From Actinomycetes bacterium (GTDB lineage Bacteria > Actinomycetota > Actinomycetes > Streptosporangiales > Streptosporangiaceae), in NCBI GenBank assembly GCA_025964575.1, contig JAOPYO010000492.1, forward strand, positions 1-59,502: 59,502 nt of DNA, given 5' to 3'. The notes under the pieces were generated by a model that was not told the origin of the DNA, made no database searches, and saw nothing but the letters and a program-made list of their open reading frames with translations. The stretch's first letter is position 1. Every line of letters begins with the position of its first letter. Of the stretch, positions 1 to 8,349 are shown one piece after another. A program made the translations under genes and the position numbers.

Positions 1-286
1 GTCCGGAAGAGGTTGCGGCAAGAATGCGGGTGAGCAGGTCGGACCAGTTGACGACCTCCAGCTTGACCATGATGCCGGTCTGCTGCTCGAACTTCTGCAG
101 TTCCGGGGTGAGCTTGGCCTTGTCGTCCTCGAGGCTGGTGCCCTGGTTACTCGCCCAGTAGGTGAGTGTCTTGGGGTGGCCGTTGCCGCCGCCCCCGCCG
201 GTCGAGGTGCCCCCACCACAGCCCGTGAGGACGGCGAGGGCTGTGGCGGCAACGGCCGCGATGGCGGTGGTACGGGTCGGAAGCAT
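1..286 (-). CDS. Sugar ABC transporter solute-binding lipoprotein, C-terminus cut by window edge
   Basis: Reading leftward from an ATG at 286, the protein begins with a short positive N-terminus, a hydrophobic stretch and the lipobox LTGC, followed by a Gly/Ser/Thr-rich linker. It continues into LTYWASNQG, typical of the first strand of carbohydrate-binding (family 1) extracellular binding proteins. Only about 95 residues are inside the window. GAGAGG lies about ten bases before the ATG as a modest ribosome-binding site. The gene follows a ROK regulator on the same strand, the usual partner of sugar uptake genes. The permeases expected downstream would lie beyond position 1. The sugar is not determinable. 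Confidence 0.85.
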   Translation of the reverse strand, partial: MLPTRTTAIAAVAATALAVLTGCGGGTSTGGGGGNGHPKTLTYWASNQGTSLEDDKAKLTPELQKFEQQTGIMVKLEVVNWSDLLTRILAATSSG

Positions 287-620
287 GCGCGGTGGCCTCT
301 CTTATGGGGGTGGAAGGTCACGGCCCCGGACTAAATTTAAGTTATGGTTTAAGCTATGGGGCAAGTGGCCGTCAACCCCTCCGGCGGAGTGAATTCGGGC
401 GGGACGCCGAGGGTGCCGGGGTGAACGAGGGACGAACCGCGCAGGACCTGCGATCACTCGGTGATGCCGCGCCGTGGGTCGCCGGACCGTTCAACCGCCG
501 GGAATTCCGGCAGGGGCCGGGCGTGGCCTGCCGCATCCTGGGAGCGAACCTCAGCGCCGGGGAACGAAGGCCGGAACGCTCGCCGTGTTCACCGCCCCGG
601 ATGTCACATGGTCGAGTGGC
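287..620. other. Intergenic region between ROK regulator and sugar-binding protein
   Basis: This 334-base stretch has no convincing gene. It holds an AT-rich patch (331-359) that stands out from its GC-rich surroundings and contains a tandem repeat listed separately. It probably carries the promoter of the sugar transporter operon reading leftward. Confidence 0.6.
336..359. repeat. Tandem 12-bp repeat, candidate operator of the sugar transporter
   Basis: TTTAAGTTATGG (336-347) is followed directly by TTTAAGCTATGG (348-359), differing at one base. The patch is AT-rich and sits 50-73 bases upstream of the sugar-binding protein start, next to the near-palindrome TAAATTTA. The position fits control by the adjacent ROK regulator. 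The assignment is an inference. Confidence 0.5.
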
Positions 621-1814
621 TCATCTCGGTGAGGGTGCCGAGGCGCCGTTGAGGAAGCGTTCGACCGGGAGGGTGGCGGCGCCGAGGGCGACGGCATCAG
701 GACCGAGGCGGCACAGCTCGATCGACGTCTCGGTGAAGGGGTGCCGCAGCGAATGCCGGCGGGCGGCCTCGCGGATCTCCGGGAGCCACTGCGCGCCGAG
801 CAACAGTCCGGCCCATCCACCGAGGATGATCCGTTCCGGGTTGAAGAGGTTGATCAGATCGGCGATACCGGCACCGAGGTAGAGGACGGTCTGGTCCAGT
901 ACGTCGGCCGCCGCCGCCGACGTGGTGGCCTTGTCGATCAAAGCGGCGAGTGCGGACTCCTGGTCGTTGCCCGGCAACGCCAGGCCGTAACGTTCCAAAA
1001 TCGCCTCGGCCCCGACATAGGCCTCGAGGCATCCGTACGAGCCGCACCGGCAGGCCCGCCCGCCGACCATCACCGTGGTGTGCCCCCACTCGCCCGCGCT
1101 GGACGTGGAACCACGGTGGGTCGAGCCGTGGCTGATGATGCTCGCGCCCACCCCGGAGCCGATCAGGCCGACCACCGCGTGCTGGGCCCCCCGGCCCGCA
1201 CCGAACCACAGCTCCGCCTGGCCCATCGTCTTGGCGCCGTTGTCGATGTGCAGCGGCAGGTCGGTGCCGGTCCGCAGCAGCCGTTCCAGCGGGACCGCGT
1301 CCCAGCCATAGGTCTGCCCGTGCACCAGCACCTCCGGTCCCTGCTCGACGACCCCGGGAACCCCGATGCCGACCCCGAGAATGGCCGAGGAGTCGACGCC
1401 GGCGCCGGCCAGTACGGCGGTGAGCCCGGCCAGGATCCGGTCGACGACCACCTCGACGCCGTGCTCTCTGGGATCCAGCGGGAAGTCGGCCTTGGCGAGT
1501 TCGGTCATCGTCAGGTCGAACAGCTCGACGCGGATGCGCGTTTCACCGACGTCGACCCCGATGACGTACCCGTAGCCGGAATTCATCTGCAGCAGGACCC
1601 GCGGCCGTCCGCCATCGGAGTTCACCGATCCCGCCTCGATGACGATGCCCTCGTCGATCAGCTCACGAATCACGTTGCTGACCGACGCCGGACTCAATCC
1701 GGTGGACTGGCTCAGATCTTGGCGGCTGCGCGGCCGGTCGAAATAGAGCGACCACAGCAGCACCGACCGGTTGTCCCGGCGCAGGTCCCGGACGGTCCCC
1801 CGCTTGCGCTCCAT
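621..1814 (-). CDS. ROK-family transcriptional repressor
   Basis: About 397 residues, the usual size for a NagC/XylR-type ROK regulator. Residues 10-65 form a winged helix-turn-helix (SRQDLSQSTGLSPASVSNVI). The ROK sugar-kinase-like fold follows with DVGETR, an AGEWGH segment, and the zinc-binding CRCGSYGCLE signature near residue 260. The ATG at 1814 is preferred because AAGGG lies eight bases before it; a GTG at 1823 would sit too close to that ribosome-binding site. ROK repressors release DNA on binding a sugar or sugar phosphate, and the same-strand sugar-binding lipoprotein downstream is the likely target. Confidence 0.88.
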   Translation of the reverse strand: MERKRGTVRDLRRDNRSVLLWSLYFDRPRSRQDLSQSTGLSPASVSNVIRELIDEGIVIEAGSVNSDGGRPRVLLQMNSGYGYVIGVDVGETRIRVELFDLTMTELAKADFPLDPREHGVEVVVDRILAGLTAVLAGAGVDSSAILGVGIGVPGVVEQGPEVLVHGQTYGWDAVPLERLLRTGTDLPLHIDNGAKTMGQAELWFGAGRGAQHAVVGLIGSGVGASIISHGSTHRGSTSSAGEWGHTTVMVGGRACRCGSYGCLEAYVGAEAILERYGLALPGNDQESALAALIDKATTSAAAADVLDQTVLYLGAGIADLINLFNPERIILGGWAGLLLGAQWLPEIREAARRHSLRHPFTETSIELCRLGPDAVALGAATLPVERFLNGASAPSPR

Positions 1815-1879
1815 CTCATCCACCCTTCGCTAGTTCAGATCTTATAACAAGTACATCAGCAAGCTCTGCTCGCAAACCC

Positions 1880-1908
1880 TTGACGTAACTGTTGCCGCTG
1901 GTTTAAAT
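1880..1908 (+). promoter_or_regulatory. Predicted sigma-70-type promoter of the secreted CBM32 protein
   Basis: TTGACG (1880-1885) is followed after exactly 17 bases by TTAAAT (1903-1908). Transcription would start near 1915, leaving about 90 bases of leader before the GTG at 2005. TTAA elements on both sides of the -10 may be part of an operator. Confidence 0.5.
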
Positions 1909-2004
1909 CACGTCATCAATTAAGTCGTGTCGCAAGGTCCCCGTCCCCCAGCAAGCCCGAGCCCAGAGCTGATCCATCTCCACCCCCACCCCAAGGGAGA
2001 TGTC

Positions 2005-4248
2005 GTGTATCCCGCTTCCCCGCCCGGCCCGCTTGTTCGTGCTCTCAGAACGGCCATGACAACCGCTCTCCCCGACCGGAGAAATGCCGGATCCGCGCGT
2101 TCCGGTGTGCTCGCCCTCGCCGCCGCGCTGTTCCTCCTGATCGGCCTCGCACTGCCCGGCGCGGCCCCCCAAGCCTCCGCCGCCACCTGCGGCACGACGA
2201 ACGTCGCACTCAACCGGCCCGCCACCGCCTCCTCCACCGAGACCACCGGCTACAGCGCCGCCAACGCCCTCGACGGCAACGCCACCACCCGCTGGTCCAG
2301 CGCCTTCAGCGACCCACAATGGCTCCAGGTCGACCTCGGCAGCTCCCAGCAGATCTGCCAAGTCGTCCTGAGCTGGGAGGCCGCCTACGGCAAGGCGTTC
2401 CAGGTCCAGGTGTCGAACGACGCGAGTAACTGGACCACCATCTACTCCACCAGCAGCGGCACCGGCGGCACCCAGACGCTCGACGTCTCCGGCACCGGCC
2501 GTTATGTGCGGATGTACGGCACGGCCCGGGGCACCGGCTACGGCTACTCCCTGTGGGAGCTCGCCATCCACACCGACTCGGGCGGCGGTACGACGCTTCC
2601 CGGCGGCGGTGACCTCGGCCCGAACGTGCTGGTCTTCGACTCGTCGATGCCCAGCGCGACCATCCAGAGCAAGCTGGACTCGGTCTTCAGCAAGCAGGAG
2701 ACCAACCAGTTCGGTACGGACCGGTACGCGCTGCTGTTCAAGCCCGGCAGCTACAACGTGAACGCCAACATCGGCTTCTACACCTCCATCGCCGGTCTGG
2801 GCCGCTCACCTGACGACGTCACCATCAACGGCGGCGTGAACGTGGACGCCGGCTGGTTCAACGGCAACGCCACCCAGAACTTCTGGCGGTCGGCCGAGAA
2901 CATGGCGGTGAACCCGACGGGCGGCACCGACCGGTGGGCCGTCGCCCAGGCGGCGCCGTTCCGCCGCATGCACATCCGCGGCGGCCTCAACCTGGCCCCC
3001 TCCAGCTACGGCTGGGCCAGCGGCGGCTACATCTCCGACTCCCAGGTCGACGGCCAGGTGGCGTCGTACTCCCAGCAGCAGTGGCTGTCGCGGGACAGCC
3101 AGTTCGGCAGCTGGTCCGGCTCGGTGTGGAACATGGTCTTCTCGGGCGTGGCCGGCGCTCCCCCACAGCACTTCCCCGACCCTTCGCACACGGTCCTCGA
3201 CCAGAGCCCGGTCACCCGGGAGAAGCCGTACCTGTACGTCGACCAGGCCGGTAACTACAACGTGTTCGTCCCGGCACTGCGACAGAACTCGCGCGGCACC
3301 ACCTGGGCGGGCGGACCGACCGCCGGCTCGTCGATTCCGCTCAGTCAGTTCTACGTCGCCAAGCCGACCGACTCCGCGGCCACCCTCAACCAGGCGCTGA
3401 GCCAGGGCCTGCACCTGCTGTTCACGCCCGGGGTCTACCACCTCAACCAGACCATCAACGTGACCCGGGCCAACACCGTGGTGCTGGGACTCGGCTACAC
3501 GACCTTGGTGCCCGACAACGGGGTGATCCCCATGACGGTCGCCGACGTCGACGGAGTGAAGCTCGCCGGACTGCTCTTCGACGCCGGAACGGTCACCTCG
3601 CCGGTGCTCCTCCAAGTGGGCCCGAACGGCTCCGCGGCGAGTCACGCCGCCAACCCCACCACCATCCAGGACGTCTTCTTCAGAATCGGCGGAGCCGGTG
3701 CCGGCTCGGCGACGACCAGCCTGGTGGTGAACAGCAACAACGCGATCATCGATCACATCTGGGCCTGGCGGGCCGACCACGGCGCCGGCGTCGGCTGGAC
3801 GACCAACAAGGCCGACACCGGTCTGATCGTGAACGGCAACAATGTGATGGCCTACGGCCTGTTCGTCGAGCACTTCCAGAAGTACAACGTGATCTGGAAC
3901 GGCCAGGGCGGCCGTACCGTCTTCTTCCAGAATGAGATGCCCTACGACCCGCCGAACCAGGCGGCCTGGATGAACGGGACCACCAACGGCTACGCGGCCT
4001 ACAAGGTGGCGAACACCGTCACCACCCACGAGGCGTGGGGTGTGGGCAGCTACTGCTACTTCAACGTCGACCCCACGATCGTCGCCGCCCGTGGCTTCGA
4101 GGTCCCCGACACGCCAGGAGTGAAATTCCACGACCTGCTCACGGTGTCACTGGGGGGTAACGGAACGATCACCCACGTCATCAACAACACCGGTGGCGTG
4201 GCAAGCGGCACCGCCACCATCCCGAGTTACCTGGCCGGCTACCCCTGA
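2005..4248 (+). CDS. Secreted F5/8-type (CBM32) domain protein with parallel beta-helix region
   Basis: About 747 residues. The GTG at 2005 is chosen because AAGGGAG lies just upstream; an ATG at 2056 is the alternative. An export signal (LALAAALFLLIGLALPGAA) is followed by an F5/8 type C (CBM32) carbohydrate-binding domain, from VALNRPATASSTE through NALDGNATTRWSS and WLQVDLGSS to the LWELAIHT end strand. After a Gly-rich linker, the remaining 500 residues show repeated Asn/Gly-rich turns (LFKPGSYNVN, LLFTPGVYHLN) typical of right-handed beta-helices and resembling GH55-like proteins. A polysaccharide-active enzyme is likely. I cannot name the substrate or the catalytic residues. The neighbouring ROK/sugar system fits glycan use. 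Confidence 0.75.
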   Translation: MYPASPPGPLVRALRTAMTTALPDRRNAGSARSGVLALAAALFLLIGLALPGAAPQASAATCGTTNVALNRPATASSTETTGYSAANALDGNATTRWSSAFSDPQWLQVDLGSSQQICQVVLSWEAAYGKAFQVQVSNDASNWTTIYSTSSGTGGTQTLDVSGTGRYVRMYGTARGTGYGYSLWELAIHTDSGGGTTLPGGGDLGPNVLVFDSSMPSATIQSKLDSVFSKQETNQFGTDRYALLFKPGSYNVNANIGFYTSIAGLGRSPDDVTINGGVNVDAGWFNGNATQNFWRSAENMAVNPTGGTDRWAVAQAAPFRRMHIRGGLNLAPSSYGWASGGYISDSQVDGQVASYSQQQWLSRDSQFGSWSGSVWNMVFSGVAGAPPQHFPDPSHTVLDQSPVTREKPYLYVDQAGNYNVFVPALRQNSRGTTWAGGPTAGSSIPLSQFYVAKPTDSAATLNQALSQGLHLLFTPGVYHLNQTINVTRANTVVLGLGYTTLVPDNGVIPMTVADVDGVKLAGLLFDAGTVTSPVLLQVGPNGSAASHAANPTTIQDVFFRIGGAGAGSATTSLVVNSNNAIIDHIWAWRADHGAGVGWTTNKADTGLIVNGNNVMAYGLFVEHFQKYNVIWNGQGGRTVFFQNEMPYDPPNQAAWMNGTTNGYAAYKVANTVTTHEAWGVGSYCYFNVDPTIVAARGFEVPDTPGVKFHDLLTVSLGGNGTITHVINNTGGVASGTATIPSYLAGYP

Positions 4249-4272
4249 TCTGATCCAACGTCCCGAGACGAT

Positions 4273-4319
4273 CGGAGACCGGCCTGCGCGGCGCCCACCC
4301 GCCGCGCGGGCCGTCTCCG
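4273..4319. terminator. Hairpin between converging genes
   Basis: A long stem (left arm 4273-4293, right arm 4300-4319) of the CGGAGAC...GTCTCCG type, about 20 base pairs with one bulge and one mismatch. It lies just after the secreted protein's stop codon and before the 3' end of the converging TAP-like gene, so it could serve both. Confidence 0.65.
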
Positions 4320-4369
4320 GCTCGCTTGAGACGCCCAACTGCGCGGCCGAGGCCGCTCATTGCGGACAT

Positions 4370-5182
4370 CTATACTCGGCCCTTGCTCCCCAGTTTCGGC
4401 AGCGTTTGTTTGCACCTGGTGCCGGCCTTGGGTGGCTGCCCGTTGATCAGGTAGTTCTCGACCGGCTGGCGGATGCATTTCTCGTTGTTGAGTAGATAGG
4501 CGGTGTGTCCATCGCCGTCATAGCTGAGCAAAACGCCGGATTTGAGCTGGCCTGCGAGACTCTGCGCCCACTCATAGGGGGTCCTGGAGTCGCGGGTTGT
4601 GCCGATCACGACGATTGGAGGGGCTCCGTCTGCGGCCAGGGCTCGGGGCTGCCGGGTGGTCTTGGCCGGCCAATAGGTGCACGCCAGCCACAGCCATACG
4701 AGAGAACCGAACCGCGGCGCGACCTTCTTGGCCCGGTCGGCCAGTTGCCGAAAGGCCGTGAGGTCGGTGGGGAACAGCTTGTCGACGCAGTCGACGGCCA
4801 GCAGTTCCCCGCCCGTGATGAAGTTTCGCGCCTCGGGGGTGCCGCTGGTGAACTCGGAGAGGGTGGTGCCGTCACCAGCGTTGATGGCCTGGGTCAGCGC
4901 CTGCCGCAACACCGGCCACGACTGCCTGTTGCTGAGGGCCACGTAGAGCCCCAGCGTCACTCTGTCTTCGTTTACCGGGATGCGGTCGCCTTCGCGGTTT
5001 TTCAAGGGTTTGCGGTCGGCCTGTTGCTGTAGATCAGCGACTTTGTTGAGTGCCTGGTCTACCAGGTCGGCCGGTGACCCCGGCGGCGACGTCGCCGGTT
5101 TCACCGTGCCCACCGCACTGGCACACGCGGCTGCCAGCATTCCTGCCGTCACGACAACTGCCACCGCACCAGGTGCCCTCAC
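4370..5182 (-). CDS. Lipoprotein with TAP-like C-terminal domain; alpha/beta-hydrolase core missing
   Basis: About 270 residues. The GTG at 5182 is preferred: GAGGGGG lies five bases upstream and translation then begins MRAPGAVAVVVTAG with lipobox AAAC. The mature part matches only the lid and C-terminal TAP-like half of secreted tripeptidyl-aminopeptidase-type hydrolases. It keeps the catalytic Asp (TRDSRTPYEWA) and His (GDGHTAY). The N-terminal half of the fold, with the GxSxG nucleophile elbow, is absent; full-length relatives have about 500 residues. Signal and C-terminal half are fused in frame, suggesting an internal deletion that spared the reading frame. It is probably inactive as a peptidase, or has an altered role. 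Confidence 0.7.
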   Translation of the reverse strand: MRAPGAVAVVVTAGMLAAACASAVGTVKPATSPPGSPADLVDQALNKVADLQQQADRKPLKNREGDRIPVNEDRVTLGLYVALSNRQSWPVLRQALTQAINAGDGTTLSEFTSGTPEARNFITGGELLAVDCVDKLFPTDLTAFRQLADRAKKVAPRFGSLVWLWLACTYWPAKTTRQPRALAADGAPPIVVIGTTRDSRTPYEWAQSLAGQLKSGVLLSYDGDGHTAYLLNNEKCIRQPVENYLINGQPPKAGTRCKQTLPKLGSKGRV

Positions 5183-5413
5183 CAGATCCCCCTCAGGTAG
5201 GACCATTACCCCCGTTTCGGTTGGACTATTACCTTCTGTCATGAAGGACATACATAACGTCACGACCGTACATCCAGCAGAATCACGGCGGGTCGGTCAA
5301 AAGCTGCGGCTGCTCTTCCGCCGCACGCGCAGGAGGGGAAGAGGCTCTGGCCCTCGAGGCGGTGACGGAGGGCATCTCGCCTACCGAGCTCAAGGGCTTG
5401 ATGATCAGGCAGA

Positions 5414-5845
5414 ATGGCTGAATCACCGTGCGAGGGGCGGCGGAGGATGACGGGTAAGGGTGCGCTGGAGCGCATGATCATGGATGTGCTGTGGGCCGCT
5501 GAGACACCGTTGCTCGTGCGTGAGTTGAGGGAGCGCGTGAACGCCAGGGCGGACCGCCCATTGGCTTACACGACCGTCCAGACGGTGGCCGACCGTCTGG
5601 TCGGCAAGGAACTGCTCGTCCGTACGCCGGACGGCATCGCGTACCGATATGGCCCGGCGCGGCGGCGTGAGGACCACGTGGCCGCACTGATGCTGGAGGC
5701 GTTGTCCGCGCTCCCGGATCACGGGCCGGCGCTGGCGCGCTTCGCGGAGGGCATCGATCCCGCGGATGCGCATCGGCTGCTGGAAGAACTGTCTCGACGG
5801 GCTCTCGGCGCCTCGAGGTCCCCTTCCGAGCCGGGTGGCGAATAG
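5414..5845 (+). CDS. BlaI/MecI/CopY-family transcriptional repressor
   Basis: About 143 residues with the family winged-helix pattern: ALERMIMDVLWAAETPLLVRE for helices 1-2, then LAYTTVQTVADRLVGKELL for the recognition helix and wing. A C-terminal helical dimerisation arm follows. The start at 5414 is used; an ATG at 5447 directly after GGCGGAGG is a possible alternative. Family members are often cleaved by a neighbouring M56 peptidase sensor, but none is encoded here, so the trigger is unknown. The gene converges with csoR. Confidence 0.85.
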   Translation: MAESPCEGRRRMTGKGALERMIMDVLWAAETPLLVRELRERVNARADRPLAYTTVQTVADRLVGKELLVRTPDGIAYRYGPARRREDHVAALMLEALSALPDHGPALARFAEGIDPADAHRLLEELSRRALGASRSPSEPGGE

Positions 5846-5879
5846 AGCACCGTCACCGACCGGCGCCTCGCTCGCAGTG

Positions 5880-6182
5880 CTAGCCGCGCTTCATCAGCCG
5901 GCCGACGGCCGCCATCATCTCGGCGGTCATCTCATCCGAGCGTCCTTCAGCGGCACCTTCGTGCATGCAGTGCCCGACATGGCCGTCGAGCAGGCCGAGC
6001 GCGACCTTGTCCAGGGCCGCTTGGATCGCGGAGATCTGGGTGAGGACGTCAATGCAGTAACGGTCCTCTTCGACCATGTTCTGGATTCCGCGGACCTGTC
6101 CTTCGATCCGGCGTAGCCGCGTCTGCAGCTGCTCCTTGGTGGCGCTGTAACCGCGCGTCGGCGCTGGAGTGGCTTGGCTCAT
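5880..6182 (-). CDS. csoR: CsoR-family copper-sensing repressor
   Basis: 100 residues of the all-helical CsoR/RcnR fold (LQTRLRRIEGQVRGIQNMVEEDRYC). Cys43, His68 and Cys72 are present, with the same 25- and 4-residue spacing as the Cys-His-Cys copper site of Mycobacterium CsoR, which supports Cu(I) sensing. When copper binds, such proteins leave their GC-tract operator. A matching palindrome lies directly upstream (6193-6217). No copper ATPase or chaperone gene is adjacent, so the regulated target may be only csoR itself and the divergent HEAT-like gene. Confidence 0.92.
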   Translation of the reverse strand: MSQATPAPTRGYSATKEQLQTRLRRIEGQVRGIQNMVEEDRYCIDVLTQISAIQAALDKVALGLLDGHVGHCMHEGAAEGRSDEMTAEMMAAVGRLMKRG

Positions 6183-6192
6183 CCCCTCAGAC

Positions 6193-6217
6193 TACCAAAA
6201 CCCCTAGGGGGTATGAT
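6193..6217. promoter_or_regulatory. CsoR operator
   Basis: The palindrome CCCCTAGGGG (6201-6210) sits in ACCCCTAGGGGGTAT, the form of a CsoR operator (A/T flanks around a C-tract and a G-tract). It is eleven bases upstream of the csoR start and lies between csoR and the divergent genes at 6291 and 6353. Confidence 0.75.
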
Positions 6218-6290
6218 ACGTGCCGCGCTCGACGCGGAACCGTGCCGAAGATCGGTCCAGACCAGCACGAAGTACAAGGAGACTAGGGGC

Positions 6291-6353
6291 ATGAAGTGCA
6301 CTACGCCCGACCTGGGAATCACGTCACACCGCTTCGCATTGAGGGTGACCTGA
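6291..6353 (+). CDS. 20-residue upstream ORF, translationally coupled to the next gene
   Basis: ATG at 6291 follows AAGGAG by nine to ten bases and encodes MKCTTPDLG...LRVT, ending in a TGA (6351-6353) that shares its last base with the ATG of the HEAT-like gene (TGATG). The ribosome-binding site is much better than expected by chance. The peptide has one Cys (residue 3) and no recognised family. It could be a leader peptide that sets expression of the downstream gene, or a small protein. It lies just past the CsoR operator. Confidence 0.4.
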   Translation: MKCTTPDLGITSHRFALRVT

Positions 6354-6694
6354 TGTCGAATCAGCGCTTTGTTCGAGCGTTGCAGTCGATGCGGAGCCGG
6401 GATCCCCAGCTCAGGGAAGACGGGTTCGATTTCCTGCGAGAACACGCGGACGCCTTCGTGGACGATCTTCTCACCGAGTTCGAGAAGGAGCAGGAGGACC
6501 ACGGACTGCGCTGTTGGCTCTTGGAACTCGTCGCCGAGGCGCGATCTCCACGCGCGCTGCCCGTACTGGCAGGCCAGCTCGAGAGCCAGGATGAATCGCT
6601 GCAGTTCTGGGCGATCAGGGGCTTGGAAATGCTCGATACCCGCGAGGCGCACCAGGAACTCTATCGAGCACGGGCCAACGGCTGGATCTCCTGA
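6353..6694 (+). CDS. Small HEAT-repeat-like protein
   Basis: About 113 residues. ATG 6353 is chosen over the in-frame ATG at 6296 because GAGGGTGACC precedes it and it is coupled to the upstream ORF. The sequence is two to three helical hairpins (DPQLREDGFDFLREHADAFV, LRCWLLELVAEARSPRALPVLAGQL, LQFWAIRGLEMLDTREA) with the Leu/Ala spacing of HEAT repeats. It has no signal peptide, so it is cytoplasmic. HEAT proteins bind other proteins; the partner is unknown. Its promoter region holds the CsoR operator, so copper control is possible. Confidence 0.7.
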   Translation: MSNQRFVRALQSMRSRDPQLREDGFDFLREHADAFVDDLLTEFEKEQEDHGLRCWLLELVAEARSPRALPVLAGQLESQDESLQFWAIRGLEMLDTREAHQELYRARANGWIS

Positions 6695-6766
6695 CGCGCA
6701 TAGGCGTCCAGGTGCCCCGCACATACCGAGACGAGCCCCGCTCGCCCGCTGAAAGCCGGGCAGCCG

Positions 6767-7504
6767 TCACAGCACGTCGGAGAGGAACTGCTGCAGCCGC
6801 GGGCTGTTCGGAGAGTCGAAGATCTTCTCGGGCGGGCCCGATTCGACCGCCACGCCCCGGTCCAGGAAGACCACCGAGTCGGCCGCCTCTCGCGCGAAGC
6901 CCATCTCGTGGGTGACCACCACCATGGTCATCCCCTCTCGGGCCAGGTCGGTCATCAGGGCCAGGATGCCCTTGACGAGTTCCGGATCCAGCGCGGAGGT
7001 CGCCTCGTCGAAGAGCATGACCTGCGGCTCCATCGCCAGGGCTCGGGCGATCGCCACTCGCTGCTGCTGTCCACCAGAGAGCTGTCCGGGCCGAGCGTCG
7101 GCCTTGCCGCCGAGCCCGACCAGGTCGAGCTGGCGGCGCGCCATCTCGGCCGCCTCGTCGGCGGACACCTTCTTGATCCTGCGCAACGGCAGCGTGAGAT
7201 TGCGCAGGACACTCATGTGCGGAAACAGGTTGAACTGCTGGAACACCATCCCGACCTGCTGGCGCAACAGGTCGGGATCGCGCTCCAGCACGCTCACCCC
7301 ATCGAGCAGCACGTCTCCACGGTCGGGTTCCAGCAGCCGGTTGATGGTCCGCAAGAACGTCGACTTCCCCGATCCGGACGGGCCGATCAGGCAGACGGTC
7401 TGGCCGCGCTGGACGTCGAGGTCCACCCCGCGGAGCACCTGGTCGGCGCCGAAGGCAAGGTGGATGTCGCGGGTGGCGAGGCTGACCGAGGAGAACTGCG
7501 TCAT
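6767..7504 (-). CDS. Polar amino-acid ABC transporter, ATP-binding subunit
   Basis: 245 residues with all ABC ATPase motifs: Walker [10 protein letters not shown] (41-49), Q-loop [10 protein letters not shown], signature LSGGQQQR, Walker B VMLFDEAT, and the switch His in [20 protein letters not shown] and [11 protein letters not shown] are typical of the GlnQ/GltL/HisP group that powers polar amino-acid uptake. Its ATG overlaps the permease stop by four bases (ATGA, 7501-7504). It is the last gene of a three-gene transporter operon. Confidence 0.93.
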   Translation of the reverse strand: MTQFSSVSLATRDIHLAFGADQVLRGVDLDVQRGQTVCLIGPSGSGKSTFLRTINRLLEPDRGDVLLDGVSVLERDPDLLRQQVGMVFQQFNLFPHMSVLRNLTLPLRRIKKVSADEAAEMARRQLDLVGLGGKADARPGQLSGGQQQRVAIARALAMEPQVMLFDEATSALDPELVKGILALMTDLAREGMTMVVVTHEMGFAREAADSVVFLDRGVAVESGPPEKIFDSPNSPRLQQFLSDVL

Positions 7505-8265
7505 CTGTTTCCTTCACTCGGTAGGAGTAGCGGTGACTCCTCAGCCGGCGACGTCATGGGCCGGCGCCCGTGCCGCAACCGCTGGTCGATGTAGTTGACG
7601 AAGTGCGTCAGCGGCACGGTGAGCACCAGGTAGAGAAGCCCAGCGAGCACCAGCGCGGACTCGTTGCCGGTGTTGGCCGCGGAGTCCTGCCCGATCCGGA
7701 ACAGTTCGCGCTGACTGGCGAGCAGGCCGAGGAAGTACACCAGGCTCGAGTCCTTGACGAGTGCGATGAACTGGTTGACCAGAGCCGGAAGGACTCGCCG
7801 TATCCCCTGCGGGATGATCACCAGCAGCATGGCCGCCGGGTAGGAGAATCCGAGCGCCCGGGAAGCCTCGAACTGGCCGGCGTCGACGCTCTGAATCCCC
7901 GACCGGAAGATCTCACCGATGTAGGCGGCCGCGATCAGCGAGAGCGCGAGAATGCCGAGCGGGTACGGGTTGGGTCCCCAGATCTGCAGGCCGAGGGGAG
8001 CCAGGCCGACGCCGATGAGCAGGATGGTCACCACCGCGGGAAGGCCACGGAAGATATCGGTATAGACACGCGCGGGCCATCTCAGCCACCGGGTCCTGGC
8101 GATGCCCGCCACGGCCAGGAGCATTCCAAAGAACGTTCCAATGAGTCCTGAGATGGCTGACAGGATCAGCGTGTTGGGCAGACCCGTCATGAGCATGTCG
8201 GGCAGTGCCTGCCGCATGGAGTCCGCATTGAAGAACGTGTCCCACAGCGTCTTCAACTCATCCAC
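7501..8265 (-). CDS. Polar amino-acid ABC transporter, permease subunit
   Basis: 254 residues with several membrane spans ([57 protein letters not shown]). It has the HisM/GlnP-type coupling loop [20 protein letters not shown] with the EAA-like motif that contacts the ATPase. The GTG start at 8265 follows AGGAG by six bases. A single permease gene suggests a homodimeric channel. Confidence 0.92.
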   Translation of the reverse strand: MDELKTLWDTFFNADSMRQALPDMLMTGLPNTLILSAISGLIGTFFGMLLAVAGIARTRWLRWPARVYTDIFRGLPAVVTILLIGVGLAPLGLQIWGPNPYPLGILALSLIAAAYIGEIFRSGIQSVDAGQFEASRALGFSYPAAMLLVIIPQGIRRVLPALVNQFIALVKDSSLVYFLGLLASQRELFRIGQDSAANTGNESALVLAGLLYLVLTVPLTHFVNYIDQRLRHGRRPMTSPAEESPLLLPSEGNR

Positions 8266-8320
8266 GTGAATCTCCTGTCATGGTCCGCGGCGTCCGTACT
8301 CGGATCCCCTGCTCGAAGCC

Positions 8321-8349
8321 GGCGATCAGGGGTCGGCGATCAGGGGGTC
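8321..8349. repeat. Tandem 14/15-bp duplication over the stop codon of the binding protein
   Basis: GGCGATCAGGGGTC (8321-8334) is repeated as GGCGATCAGGGGGTC (8335-8349), followed by another GGCGA. The stop codon of the amino-acid-binding protein (8340-8342) lies inside the second unit, so the repeat duplicates the end of the coding region. Confidence 0.7.
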
